42,775 nucleotides of DNA from the NCBI GenBank assembly GCA_008933635.1, contig WBUQ01000018.1:1-42775 (forward strand), written 5' to 3'. Shown here in pieces: positions 18,110 to 26,668 of this stretch. Each line of letters opens with the position of its first letter. The first letter of the stretch is position 1. The notes beneath the pieces are model-generated. The model saw only the letters and a list, made by a program, of their open reading frames with translations, did no database searches and was not told the origin of the DNA. The position numbers were made by a program, and so were the translations under genes. The stretch is from Desulfobulbaceae bacterium (GTDB taxonomy: Bacteria; Desulfobacterota; Desulfobulbia; Desulfobulbales; Desulfocapsaceae).

Positions 18110-18453
18110 CAATACTGGGGACAGGATGCTAAACTCTCCAACCAGAAAATGTACAGGATAAACCGGTGATTTTCGCATTCTCGACGGCTGCGACGCGATT
18201 AAAATTCCCGCGTGAAATCTCAAGATGTTCATAATCTACTAAAACATTATTTTACTACTGTGTATACGAACTTCAGGTGTTCACATATCTCCCATAAAGG
18301 TTGCCTAACCTCGCTTAAACCTATTTAGCATTTGCATCCGTTTTACCTTCTTACTGTCGAAAAAAATTGAAATTGCTACAGAGAGATTGTCTGATTGGTT
18401 GGGTTGTCCAAGATAATAATCAGATGACAGGTTAATTTTCAACCATATGACCA
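18110..18453. other. Intergenic stretch, no gene seen
   Basis: About 344 bases between convergent genes. It contains GC-richer short repeats near 18160-18220 (CGACGGCTGCGACGCG) that could fold weakly, but no clear terminator, RNA or gene. Confidence 0.35.
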
Positions 18454-19056
18454 TTACAGCCACTCCATATCGATTGAGGCAATGTCGACATCGGGAAAAT
18501 TGAAATCGCATACAAGATGTTCGATAGGAATGCGTTTTTTGTCAGGGCTTATAAAGCCGATGATGATTTGATCGATACTCGATAGACTTGCTCTGATTTC
18601 TGCTATTGACTGCCAAATGTGATTGTAGGTGGTGTTTAATATTTTTGATCCGATATGGTAGTAACCTGATCCAAACCACAATCCTTTCTCGATTTCCTCT
18701 CTGTATTGCAGGAGACTGCAAAAGCAGGCCTGCAAATCATCCCTGATGCTGACACAAGCTGATCCTAGAGATATGAGTGATATTACCTCTTCATACCTGT
18801 CGTGGGCGTCCTTTTCAATGAAATCCCCATTTCTGAACTCAACTAAATCGTTGATATCAAAGGCCCGCAAAATCGCATTCAGTTGTTTCAGCCGATACAA
18901 TCTTGGTGGGTTGTCTGCCAGTTGTTCTTCTTGCCAAGCCTGAGATTCTCGAACTAGGACAACAAATTCAAGGTAACAGTTCAATAGATCCTTCGACGAA
19001 ACCAATCCAGATTTGAAAGAGAACATAGTAAAAGTTGGGTCATTGAGCCTTGTCAT
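18454..19056 (-). CDS. Hypothetical protein, function unknown
   Basis: 200 residues, mostly predicted helical (RLYRLKQLNAILRAFDINDL, RYEEVISLISLGSACVSIRD). A final segment, GFISPDKKRIPIEHLVCDFN, contains two to three beta strands. No motif, signal peptide or membrane segment is visible, and I do not recognise a family. ATG 19056 is the first start but has no clear ribosome site. It lies downstream of, and in the same direction as, the RadC, peptidase, DUF2958 and recombinase genes, so it may be the last gene of that minus-strand group. Confidence 0.6.
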   Translation of the reverse strand: MTRLNDPTFTMFSFKSGLVSSKDLLNCYLEFVVLVRESQAWQEEQLADNPPRLYRLKQLNAILRAFDINDLVEFRNGDFIEKDAHDRYEEVISLISLGSACVSIRDDLQACFCSLLQYREEIEKGLWFGSGYYHIGSKILNTTYNHIWQSIAEIRASLSSIDQIIIGFISPDKKRIPIEHLVCDFNFPDVDIASIDMEWL

Positions 19057-19120
19057 TAGTAATCATTAAAAATATTATAAAAACAGTATCCTAATCGGGG
19101 AAGAGTACTTGGTTGACTGC

Positions 19121-19597
19121 TTATGATAAATATCCTGCGTCAGCCATAGAAAGGGTTGTATCGCCGATAACCAGGTGATCAAGGACACGGACATCAATGA
19201 TCTGTAGGATTTCTTTCAGTTTCGCGGTGAGTTCGATGTCGTTGACGCTCGGATCGACAACTCCTGAAGGGTGATTATGGGCAAGGATGACTGCAGCGGC
19301 ATTGAGTTGCAATGCTTCCTTGGCAATTTCCCGGGGATGAACCGTAGCACTATTGATGGTACCACGAAACATTTCTTTGAAAGCGAGAACTCGGTATTGA
19401 TTGTCGAGGAACAAACAGCCGAACATTTCACACTGATACTGCATCAATTTGTGATGTATGGCCTCCTTCGCATCGGTTGAGTTGCGTATGGTAGACCCTC
19501 GTCGCAATTGATATTTCAGTAGTCGTTTGGCCTCTGATATTACTGTTTCTTTCGGTGCCGGCAGATATTCCCCGTCCTCATTTTGGACATAAATCAT
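19121..19597 (-). CDS. RadC-family JAB/MPN domain protein
   Basis: 158 residues. The JAMM metal-binding signature is complete: AAVILAHNHPSGVVDPSVND has H-x-H-x(7)-D spacing. The family blocks FLDNQYRVL, GTINSATVHPREI and VLDHLVIGD are present. It lacks the N-terminal helix-hairpin-helix of chromosomal RadC, as do the short YeeS-type RadC proteins carried by mobile elements. The family's biochemical role is unsettled despite its DNA-repair name. AAGGAGG 6 bases before ATG 19597 gives a strong start. It sits downstream of the cysteine peptidase and DUF2958 genes, a typical accessory set of integrative elements. Confidence 0.92.
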   Translation of the reverse strand: MIYVQNEDGEYLPAPKETVISEAKRLLKYQLRRGSTIRNSTDAKEAIHHKLMQYQCEMFGCLFLDNQYRVLAFKEMFRGTINSATVHPREIAKEALQLNAAAVILAHNHPSGVVDPSVNDIELTAKLKEILQIIDVRVLDHLVIGDTTLSMADAGYLS

Positions 19598-19717
19598 GGT
19601 TGTCCTCCTTGCTGAGGTTGATATTGTAGTAAATATTTGAAGTTACGGTTAAGCGGAGAGGGTAATTCAGAAACTCTTTAGTATCACTTGGTTACGGGTG
19701 AGATTCAGCTGAGAAGG

Positions 19718-20242
19718 TCATTTCCCCTCAAGAAAGAAGGTGGCTGTAAACTCAAGCAAAAATGCCTTGCCGTCGCTGATTTCATCAGTACTGCATGCTT
19801 TGCGGTTGATGTACTTTTTATGACTTGAGTCGAGCAGGACAAGTCGGTTGGGTGAAATCGCCTGAACTACTGACCAATGGCTAAAAGACTCGGTACTGTA
19901 GCAGATGATGACGCAACGGTTATTACCGTTATGAAGGAAGGCTTCGAGTTTTGCCCAAAAATCTGACAATTCAAGCTGTTTGCGGCGTTGAAAGGGTCTG
20001 CTGTATGAGATCCCAAATTGTGGTTTGAAGATATGTCGGAGCAGTTTGGCTATTTTTACTTCATTGATGCCATAGACCAGAAAGTTAGCCGATTTACGCT
20101 GTTTTAACTGAAGTTTCAGCATTTTGAGGAATATGAGCTGCCAATCCGCGAAGCTCATTCTTTTGGATATCAACCTGGTAGCGTTGATGAGCGAGTAAAC
20201 CCCGCAGAGTCCGTCAAGTTCGCCCTGGTTATACGGTCGCAT
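19718..20242 (-). CDS. C39-like cysteine peptidase, translationally coupled to the DUF2958 gene
   Basis: 174 residues from ATG 20242, whose A is the last base of the preceding gene's TAA stop (TAATG), so translation is coupled. The N terminus has QGELDGLCGVYSLINA with C13 in a papain/C39-type G-x-CG-x-x-S-x-x-N context. HWSVVQAI supplies the catalytic His and RLVLLDSSHK the Asp. This order (Cys, His, Asp) and the length match C39-like and related papain-fold peptidases. No signal peptide or membrane segment is present, so it is cytoplasmic. The substrate is unknown. On a mobile element it could process a partner protein or act on a host or phage target. Confidence 0.65.
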   Translation of the reverse strand: MRPYNQGELDGLCGVYSLINATRLISKRMSFADWQLIFLKMLKLQLKQRKSANFLVYGINEVKIAKLLRHIFKPQFGISYSRPFQRRKQLELSDFWAKLEAFLHNGNNRCVIICYSTESFSHWSVVQAISPNRLVLLDSSHKKYINRKACSTDEISDGKAFLLEFTATFFLEGK

Positions 20243-20556
20243 TAGTAACAGTTGATAAGCGGTACCTGTTTGGCAGGGACGACTTCCCAATGTAAATCAC
20301 AGTCAATTTCGACAAAACCGATTTTAATGGACTGTAATTCAGAGAAAGATATGTACCCCCATTCGGCATTGACGATATCGCCGTTGAGAATGGTATATCC
20401 AAAGAACAGGTCTTCGCCGTCATACTCAACTATGTACCAATCACAGCCGCCGATGAAGAAATGTAAATGCACTAATTTCTCCGCCAGTGGTATCGATTCG
20501 GTTGCATAGAGCCTTGGTATACTGTCCAACTGCGTTGTTGATGGTGTGTTCCACAT
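20242..20556 (-). CDS. DUF2958 family protein
   Basis: 104 residues. The pattern IPRLYATESIPLAEKLVHLH, then WYIVEYDGEDLFFGYTI, then EWGYISFSELQSI and VEIDCDLHWE matches DUF2958, a small family common on plasmids and integrative elements, often beside RadC and antirestriction genes. Start ATG 20556 is chosen because GGAGG lies 5 bases upstream; the ATG four codons earlier lies within that ribosome site. The stop overlaps the peptidase start by one base. The biochemical role of DUF2958 is unknown; an antirestriction or mobility accessory is a common guess. Confidence 0.85.
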   Translation of the reverse strand: MWNTPSTTQLDSIPRLYATESIPLAEKLVHLHFFIGGCDWYIVEYDGEDLFFGYTILNGDIVNAEWGYISFSELQSIKIGFVEIDCDLHWEVVPAKQVPLINCY

Positions 20557-20690
20557 AGTTTCCTCCATTGTATGAGTTGAATGATTCCGCTGCGGTCGCA
20601 GTGGTGTTGAAAACGTTGATTGAAAACGTGAGTAGGGTGGGGGATGACCGATGAAACACGAAGTACCTAATATATGTTAGGCTTAAAAAA

Positions 20691-21329
20691 CTAAGTCAAA
20701 ATGGAATTGGCGAGGTTCTGGTTCATCTCTGGCAATACATCAGCATAGAGAGCTGTCATGTTAATACTGGCGTGGCCGAGCTGCTTTTGAACGAACCTCA
20801 AGTTGTTGGTTTTAGCCAAGAGCATGGTTGCATAGGTATGGCGGGCACTGTGTATCGAGTAGTGTTGTTGGATATTTGCGGCTTTCAATGCCTTCTTAAA
20901 ACTGAGATAGAGCCCGGTGGTGGTAAACTGTTTCCCGCCATGACTCGCCAATAAAGGTGCTTCGGGTAGTACAGACTCGCCGAGGACCTTCTTTTTGTAA
21001 TCGATATACTCCCTGATATGTTTGACGATATCGCGGTCTAGGTACACATCACGTTTTTTGCCGTTCTCGCCTCTTCCTTTGCCGTGACGGACAATAAGGT
21101 ACATGTCACTGACGCCTTTGATATGAATATCCCCGATTTTCAGGTCGGCGATTTCCGATACACGTAGACCTGTGTTGAATGCGATATGCACTAACATGTA
21201 CCTCGTGATCCAAGTACTCCGCCCGAAAGTGGTGTCGACGACAGCCTTTTCTTCGCAAACTTTGAGCAGCCGGCGGGATTCACTAGACGAGAGGAACTTG
21301 TCTCGAGTAATACGATACTCGTTGTTCAT
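20691..21329 (-). CDS. Short tyrosine recombinase, catalytic domain only
   Basis: 212 residues containing essentially just the tyrosine-recombinase catalytic domain: NTGLRVSEIADL (first Arg), RHGKGRGENGKKRDVYLD (Lys beta turn), HSARHTYAT (H-x-x-R), LGHASINMTALYA (His and the nucleophilic Tyr). The ~30-residue N terminus is too short for a normal core-binding SAM-like domain. Such truncated recombinases are known, for example some resolvases and fimbrial switches, so it may resolve dimers or invert DNA rather than integrate the element. Palindromes lie directly upstream (21455-21526). Confidence 0.88.
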   Translation of the reverse strand: MNNEYRITRDKFLSSSESRRLLKVCEEKAVVDTTFGRSTWITRYMLVHIAFNTGLRVSEIADLKIGDIHIKGVSDMYLIVRHGKGRGENGKKRDVYLDRDIVKHIREYIDYKKKVLGESVLPEAPLLASHGGKQFTTTGLYLSFKKALKAANIQQHYSIHSARHTYATMLLAKTNNLRFVQKQLGHASINMTALYADVLPEMNQNLANSILT

Positions 21330-21454
21330 ATTATCTCCGGTAGAATTATGAGAGGTAAGAAAATGCAGTGAACACTGCGAATTTTGATACCTATATTATA
21401 CCAGAATTTCGATAAAAAGTCAATAACTATCCGATATTGCATATTATTCAAGTT

Positions 21455-21526
21455 TTGAAGTTTAAACTTCAATTTCACAACTTTAGTTGAAATGGTGATT
21501 TTTTGTTAAATGATTTCAATTGAAAT
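21455..21526. repeat. Two perfect palindromes in AT-rich DNA
   Basis: TTGAAGTTTAAACTTCAA (21455-21472) is a perfect 18-bp palindrome and ATTTCAATTGAAAT (21513-21526) a perfect 14-bp one. They lie in the 407-base non-coding gap between the recombinase and the probable replication gene, both on the minus strand. The rest of the gap (21540-21736) is extremely AT-rich with TATA repeats. They are candidate operators, recombination sites or origin elements. Confidence 0.55.
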
Positions 21527-21736
21527 GTTGAAAAAAATCGTTTGAACAACAAGTGATGTGAATATTAATATTAGATGATAAACATTGTCTGTTATGGTTA
21601 AATTTATAGAATTTATAGTAATTAGTAATACTATAATAAGCAATGTGTATATTAGATACTAATATACTAATAAAATGTATAGTCTAGAGGGATAAAAACT
21701 GACAATGTATATATATTATATTAGTGTATTGGTAGG

Positions 21737-23002
21737 CTATTTATAAAATTCTTTCAATTTTTTTCCTTTTGGTGGGTTATCAGTATTGTCATCTTGATTA
21801 GTGTCAATCGGTTTCCAATTAATCGCAATTTTTCCTTTCTTAATCCATTTTATTTCAAACTTTTTAACACGACGCTCTGTTTGAATTATCAACTCATCAA
21901 GTTTGGAATATTTCTCTAGTGAATTGGACAAATCAAGGCCGTTTGATTTTGCGTAATTAGCTTCATCTATGAAACATTCAAAATGAATTATGTCTTTATC
22001 CTTATGATAATAGTCTTGATCGCAATTTGGTGGAACGTATTTCCGGTATTGTTTTTTTGAAAATTGTTTGAATTGGAACAAACTCATAGTGCTATCTGAC
22101 GGAAATATTAATTGCGCAAAATTTGGGTTAATAAGAAAATCTTTTATGTATTTTATATTAATCTTTCTCAATAGATTTGTTGTAATAGTAGCCTCATATC
22201 GTACACGGTCACATTTATCGTGAGACCAATACTGTTCAAAAAATAACTTATCTTGATCGTCACCCCGTTCATAAAACTTTACTCTTTTACCAGGGGTAAT
22301 AGTATTCTTATTTGAGAAATCAATAAAAAAAACAGCATTACTATCTCTGTCAGTTGAATAGTCTTGTTTATGTGAGTATCCATTAAAATATCCACCTTTT
22401 AAATACGTTTTTTTAGCATGAGGACTGAAATAATTCCTTCTAAATACATAAAAGAGATTACCGACATCGGTTGAATTTCGACAATAAAAGTCGATTGTAT
22501 ACTCAACAGATGCAACTTTTAAGGCAGAAGGCCTGAACAATTTTGATGTTTTTTGATTGAGATATGCAAGAATCTCAACAGTTGGGTCTGAAATGTTCAA
22601 CTGACATTCAGGATAATAAGGTTTAATTGGATTATAGTTAACACCTATTTGATGATTCTTAGATCCTTTCTTTGTTTGAATCCACAGCCATGCAAAATTT
22701 TTATACATACCGCCGGTACGCTGGGCTGCTATGACTTTGGAGTTGTTAGGTTGATGGATTTTTCCAGGGAAGATCTCATTGAGATCATTATAATCAAGTT
22801 CTTTTGACGACAACTTTATTCGATGAAAAAACGGAACAATTTTTGTAATACCTTTCAATGCCTGATTGGTAACATAAGAATCCGAAGGCAAAGCTTTTTG
22901 ATGAGTAGTCTTCTTCATGGTCGTGTGCTCTGAATGAAAATTGATTGGAGTAGGTATTATATACGGATCAATTTTCAAAATCATTGATTTTAATGCTAAC
23001 AT
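21737..23002 (-). CDS. Possible rolling-circle-type replication initiator
   Basis: 421 residues, AT-rich and Lys-rich. Features in order: a loop with NDLNEIFPGK, then KVASVEYTIDFYCRN (an E-Y-T-x-D strand), KRVKFYERGDDQDKLFFEQY, CDRVRYEATITTNLLRKINI (the V-R-Y-E-x-T strand), and a helical C terminus. The K-x-Y-x-K/R-G...V-R-x-E-x order resembles phage and plasmid replication initiation factors of the Rep_trans / gene-II type, but an HUH motif is not obvious. The call is therefore tentative. The start is uncertain: ATG 23002 lacks a ribosome site, and an internal ATG (MKKTTHQ, position 22918) is possible. It is transcribed towards the AT-rich palindromic region that could be its origin. Confidence 0.45.
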   Translation of the reverse strand: MLALKSMILKIDPYIIPTPINFHSEHTTMKKTTHQKALPSDSYVTNQALKGITKIVPFFHRIKLSSKELDYNDLNEIFPGKIHQPNNSKVIAAQRTGGMYKNFAWLWIQTKKGSKNHQIGVNYNPIKPYYPECQLNISDPTVEILAYLNQKTSKLFRPSALKVASVEYTIDFYCRNSTDVGNLFYVFRRNYFSPHAKKTYLKGGYFNGYSHKQDYSTDRDSNAVFFIDFSNKNTITPGKRVKFYERGDDQDKLFFEQYWSHDKCDRVRYEATITTNLLRKINIKYIKDFLINPNFAQLIFPSDSTMSLFQFKQFSKKQYRKYVPPNCDQDYYHKDKDIIHFECFIDEANYAKSNGLDLSNSLEKYSKLDELIIQTERRVKKFEIKWIKKGKIAINWKPIDTNQDDNTDNPPKGKKLKEFYK

Positions 23003-23534
23003 ACAAGAGGCAAGACTATTCTGGCAAAGCCGATTCGCCTTTTAGTACTATTGAATCTGAATATCATGAAGAGTTGCAACGAAATAGAAGTTAATTTAAC
23101 ATTTTGTAAGGTTTTTGGTTCGGAAGGCCGGATGAGGTTGTTCTTTAATGGCGCAAGCTAGTCGTATTGAAATAGTTATGTTTTCGAATTGATTGGTTAT
23201 GTATATATGGAGGTGATGCCAAGTCTTGTTAAGAAAATGTATATTTTCCTAAGTTTAGTGGGATTATGGAATGGGAGGTGTAACTACGTATATACACTAG
23301 ACACTTTAAATTCGTGAATTTGCTGGAATACAGCACCTTAGGGTAGCAATCTTAACCGTTCATCTCGCCGAGAGTCACTGTTTCTATAAAAAAGTATCTT
23401 TTAGTGAAAAAAATAGAATCAATGTTTGGTTTCCACTTTGCTCAACCTTCTTCAATGGCGTCTACAACGATTTCGACGAGAACGAAACCACCCCGATATA
23501 ATGGACCGACCTGGAAAACAGTGGATGAACCGGA
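23003..23534. other. Intergenic stretch with decayed coding fragments
   Basis: About 530 bases. An open frame (23312-23500, no ATG) ends in a protein-like FNGVYNDFDENETTPI and may be a gene remnant. A 33-codon frame at 23216 begins directly on a GGAGGTG box, too close for normal initiation. Nothing else is recognised. Confidence 0.35.
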
Positions 23535-23566
23535 AAAAGGGCAGAAGGGATCGATTCTGCCCTTTT
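23535..23566 (-). terminator. Hairpin terminator after the PEP-CTERM fragment
   Basis: A perfect 12-bp stem (23535-23546 with 23555-23566, arm AAAAGGGCAGAA), an 8-base loop and flanking A/T runs on both sides. It lies about 30 bases beyond the minus-strand PEP-CTERM stop and can work in both directions. Confidence 0.75.
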
Positions 23567-23593
23567 AAGGTTGTAAACCGGTTGCTTCTATTC

Positions 23594-23923
23594 TCATCGG
23601 CGCCGACCGATCGAGACCAAGCAAGTCAGACCGGTGCCGAAAAGTACCAGGGTGGTGGTGGGCTCTGAAACCGGAGTAGTGCCTCCATCACCATTATTGT
23701 ATTCTGGATTGGCGAGAAAAACGCCAGAGGTGGAAGTATACTCTGAGGTGGCCGATATGACATGGTGCTCATTCCAGTCCGAAAAAGTAATGAATGCTAC
23801 TACATTCGATGTTTGGCGTTGCTTCTCGTTTTGGATAATGCTTTGAGATTTGCGCAGATTATTTCCTTGAAAAGACAGTATTCTTGTGATAGATGGAAAG
23901 GGATATACTTCAATGTGGTACAA
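23594..23923 (-). pseudogene. Fragment of a PEP-CTERM-like surface protein
   Basis: The C terminus, VSEPTTTLVLFGTGLTCLVS plus IGRRR, is a PEP-CTERM-type sorting tail: a (P/S)EP motif, a hydrophobic helix with LFGTGL, then an Arg cluster. An exosortase normally recognises this tail for export and anchoring. The first residue of the motif is Ser rather than Pro. The frame upstream is only about 85 codons, has no ATG or signal peptide, and reads like random sequence near its 5' end. It is most likely the surviving 3' end of a longer gene, with its own terminator still in place. The break may date from insertion or deletion at the element's right side. Confidence 0.6.
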
Positions 23924-23929
23924 TTGACT

Positions 23930-24382
23930 ATGCCCAGAAAATCCAAATTCCCATATTTTTTCTGTTTTATTCTAATTGTTATCAGCATCACTACTTGCTT
24001 TGCAGGCAGCAACGGGTGGTGTGTTGATCAAAACATTACGAGTGAAGATACACATATTGAATTATCAGATTGCCATTCAATCTTGTCAGTTTATAACGAG
24101 ACTGTTGTTAGGAATCTTGAAACGAAACACTCCACTGGCAATAAACATTGTACAACCTGCTATGATATCACCCCGGATGTTCTTGCAATAAAATTGTTGG
24201 ATGATCTGTTCGAATCTCACCTTTTTGTTCCATCCCTTAGCACCATTTACATTCCATTACAGTATTCAGAACTTGAAAGCTTTTCCATTGCATCGTCCGG
24301 CGGAGTAGTGGCGATCTATCAATCCTTCTCGCTTCAAAACCCGCTAACTATAGCCATCCGCACTGTTGTTCTTCTGATTTGA
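23930..24382 (+). CDS. Small exported cysteine-containing protein, function unknown
   Basis: 150 residues from ATG 23930. The signal peptide is clear: basic MPRKSK, hydrophobic FFCFILIVISITTCFA, a likely cut before GSNG. The mature part holds cysteine pairs, including HCTTC near residue 73. A C-terminal hydrophobic stretch could be a second membrane anchor (NPLTIAIRTVVLLI). The shape is reminiscent of DUF2946-like periplasmic proteins with an HxxC/CxxC metal site, but I cannot confirm the family. It precedes the cytochrome c assembly genes by about 300 bases on the same strand, so a copper, haem or thiol role is plausible. Confidence 0.55.
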   Translation: MPRKSKFPYFFCFILIVISITTCFAGSNGWCVDQNITSEDTHIELSDCHSILSVYNETVVRNLETKHSTGNKHCTTCYDITPDVLAIKLLDDLFESHLFVPSLSTIYIPLQYSELESFSIASSGGVVAIYQSFSLQNPLTIAIRTVVLLI

Positions 24383-24676
24383 TACCCTTCTTTATTGACT
24401 GAATCGGTTTAATTCTTTGCTTCTTTCTTTGACCACCTTGCGTGTCAAACGAAAGGCGTTTGAATTGCTGCGATAAGTCAGCCTGTTTGTTCCCGGATCT
24501 TTCGCCGTCATTACCATGATGTGATGCGTATTTTTCTAATTGCATAAGAAATATATTCGCATGCTGATGGATAATGCCGGTGCTTCTCAGAAATCAAGCT
24601 TGTTTTTTGACGTCCGACGTCCAGCATCAATCTGAACAACTATGATGAAGGAAGATAGCCTTCTCTGGAGTTACTT
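24383..24676. other. Intergenic stretch ahead of the cytochrome c locus
   Basis: 294 bases. A tandem GACGTCC pair (GACGTCCGACGTCC near 24610) is the only repeat noticed. It presumably carries the promoter of the TPR-resB-ccsA genes. Confidence 0.35.
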
Positions 24677-25246
24677 ATGAAAAATACCCAAGGTCAACCA
24701 CGGTTATTTACTGCAATCGCTCTTTCCCTGATAGTTGGATTTGTGGGTGGTGTGATTGTCACTGTCTACAAAACCCCATCAATAGTATCTCAACTGCCAC
24801 AATCTCAACAAAATGAACCAACAGATAAGGAAATAAAAAAACATATCAAACATATGGAAGATGAGGTGGCAAAAAAACCGAAAGACTCCACAGCGTGGAT
24901 CCAACTCGGTAATGCCTACTTTGACTCTGAAACACCGGAAAAAGCCATTGATGCGTATCTCAAAGCATTATCTCTATCTCCCAATAACCCTGATGTCCTT
25001 ACTGATCTCGGAGCAATGTACCGTCGAGTCAAGAAGCCCGAAAAGGCGATCGAATACTTTGATAAGGCAGCGCAAATTGACTCAACGCATGTGCAATCGA
25101 GATTTAACAAGGGAGTCGTTCTTTTTCATGATTTGAACGATAAAGAAGGAGCAATAAAAGCCTGGAAGGAAGTTGCTAAACTGAAACCGGATTTTTCCAT
25201 CTCAACAGGTCAAACTATCGTGCAGCTTCTAGAAAGCGTTAAGTAG
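24677..25246 (+). CDS. Membrane-anchored TPR protein (CcmH/NrfG-like)
   Basis: 189 residues. An N-terminal transmembrane helix (AIALSLIVGFVGGVIVTVY) is followed by a linker and three tetratricopeptide repeats (AWIQLGNAYFDSETPEKAID, VLTDLGAMYRRVKKPEKAIE, SRFNKGVVLFHDLNDKEGAI). TPR proteins of this layout accompany cytochrome c maturation genes, where the periplasmic repeats hold apocytochrome c near the haem ligase. It lies 47 bases before resB on the same strand, with GGAG about 8 bases before the ATG. Confidence 0.8.
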   Translation: MKNTQGQPRLFTAIALSLIVGFVGGVIVTVYKTPSIVSQLPQSQQNEPTDKEIKKHIKHMEDEVAKKPKDSTAWIQLGNAYFDSETPEKAIDAYLKALSLSPNNPDVLTDLGAMYRRVKKPEKAIEYFDKAAQIDSTHVQSRFNKGVVLFHDLNDKEGAIKAWKEVAKLKPDFSISTGQTIVQLLESVK

Positions 25247-25293
25247 CAGGGTTAACTTTCTTCGGGTCGGCAAGTTCAACTACAGGTAATAAC

Positions 25294-26667
25294 ATGATAT
25301 CTAAAGAAAATCCCATCGTGGAATTTTTCTCTTCTGTCCGTTTAGCTATATTAATTATCTCTCTGCTCGTGGTGACCTCAATCATAGGCACCATTCTCCC
25401 ACAAGAGCAGCCGCTAGGGTTTTATATAGAAAAATACGGACAAACTAACGCCATTATTATGGAGATACTCGGTTTTTCTAACACGTATGCTTCCATGTGG
25501 TTTAAAACTCTTCTTTTCGTTTTATGTCTCAACCTCGTTGTCTGTTCTTTGGTCCGGGTTCCTCAAGTATTGAAGTTTATAAAAAATGATAACTTGAGTG
25601 CTGATATTACAAAAATTAAGCGAAGTAAGGACAAATTCCTATTCGCCTCAAATGAAGACAAGCAAACGGCAGAAAACGAAATTCGCTCGGTGTTGAAAAA
25701 AAATAATTGGAAAATTCGATCAAAGCAAAATGCTGATTTCCTGCTGTTATTTGCTGAAAAATCCGCATGGTCCAGATTAGGTGCCTATTTTGTGCATGTG
25801 AGTATTCTCATCATTTTTCTGGGTGCTCTCATTGGTAGTATTTTCGGTTTTAAGGCCTTTGTTATGCTTCCTGAAGGAGAAAGCACCGCTGATGTTTATC
25901 TGCAAAATGATGAGCAATCAAAAATCCCTTTGCCGTTCAAATTACGCTGCGATAGTTTTGATATTGAATATTACGAAAATAGTATGCCTAAAGAATACCG
26001 CTCAGAGTTAGTAGTTCTTGAGGAGAACAAAGAGGTCGTGAAAAGGCAGATCACTGTTAATGATCCCCTCAGCTATGCAGGATTGACATTTTATCAGTCA
26101 AGTTATGAGCCCATGAGTGATCAGTACACAGTAGAACTCACCAAAAAAACTAGCTCCAAAGAAGACAATAAGACAAGGATGGCTAGACAGAAGTTGTATG
26201 TAGAACCAAGGGAAAAAATGGAATGGAAGGATAAAAAAGTGAGCTTCGAAGTCGTTGAAACAGGGGTTGATGGCCATGGTCACGGCCCTTATACATTGTG
26301 GTTTGACGATGAATTGGGAGAGCCTGTTCGACTTATTGCAGAAGATAAAAAACACGTGACGATTAACCGTGGAGACATCTCATATACTTTGATGATTAAG
26401 CAACGCTACGCAACGGGACTTCAAGTAGTGAAAGATCCAGGAGTTTGGCTTGTGTATATAGGGTTCGGCTTAATGCTTTTTGGGCTGTACGTCGCGTTCT
26501 TCATGTCTCATCGACGGCTGTGGATCTCTGTTCAGGAAACTGGATCGACTTTAACAATTATCCTGAGTGGGTCCAGCAATAAAAACCAGGCGGGTTTTTT
26601 AAAGACTCTTGAGGATATTGCTGCCGATCTGCTCAACGAGAAATCTCTCGGACTCAGGAGGATATAA
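25294..26667 (+). CDS. resB: Cytochrome c biogenesis protein ResB (Ccs1)
   Basis: 457 residues. ResB forms, with CcsA, the System II haem exporter and apocytochrome c haem lyase of the cytoplasmic membrane. Transmembrane segments appear near residues 13-31 (LAILIISLLVVTSIIGTILP with the typical PQEQP after it), 67-85 (FKTLLFVLCLNLVVCSLVRV), 165-185 (YFVHVSILIIFLGALIGSIF) and near the C terminus (WLVYIGFGLMLFGLYVAFFM). A large periplasmic domain lies between the last two, including the conserved NDPLSYAGLTFYQSSYEP. The His before the third segment (YFVHVS) is the expected haem-proximal residue. ccsA begins one base after its stop. Confidence 0.95.
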   Translation: MISKENPIVEFFSSVRLAILIISLLVVTSIIGTILPQEQPLGFYIEKYGQTNAIIMEILGFSNTYASMWFKTLLFVLCLNLVVCSLVRVPQVLKFIKNDNLSADITKIKRSKDKFLFASNEDKQTAENEIRSVLKKNNWKIRSKQNADFLLLFAEKSAWSRLGAYFVHVSILIIFLGALIGSIFGFKAFVMLPEGESTADVYLQNDEQSKIPLPFKLRCDSFDIEYYENSMPKEYRSELVVLEENKEVVKRQITVNDPLSYAGLTFYQSSYEPMSDQYTVELTKKTSSKEDNKTRMARQKLYVEPREKMEWKDKKVSFEVVETGVDGHGHGPYTLWFDDELGEPVRLIAEDKKHVTINRGDISYTLMIKQRYATGLQVVKDPGVWLVYIGFGLMLFGLYVAFFMSHRRLWISVQETGSTLTIILSGSSNKNQAGFLKTLEDIAADLLNEKSLGLRRI

Positions 26668-26668
26668 C

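Noticed and set aside
18110-18240. A possible second attC-like site after the large HEPN gene (GCATAAC...)
   Set aside because: The outer motif overlaps the stop codon and no matching right-hand end or long hairpin is present.
23216-23317. 33-codon frame starting on GGAGGTGATG
   Set aside because: The ribosome box touches the ATG and the peptide has no conserved look.
23762-23929. N-terminal extension of the exported HCxxC protein
   Set aside because: It overlaps the PEP-CTERM tail antisense, and the signal peptide begins cleanly at ATG 23930.
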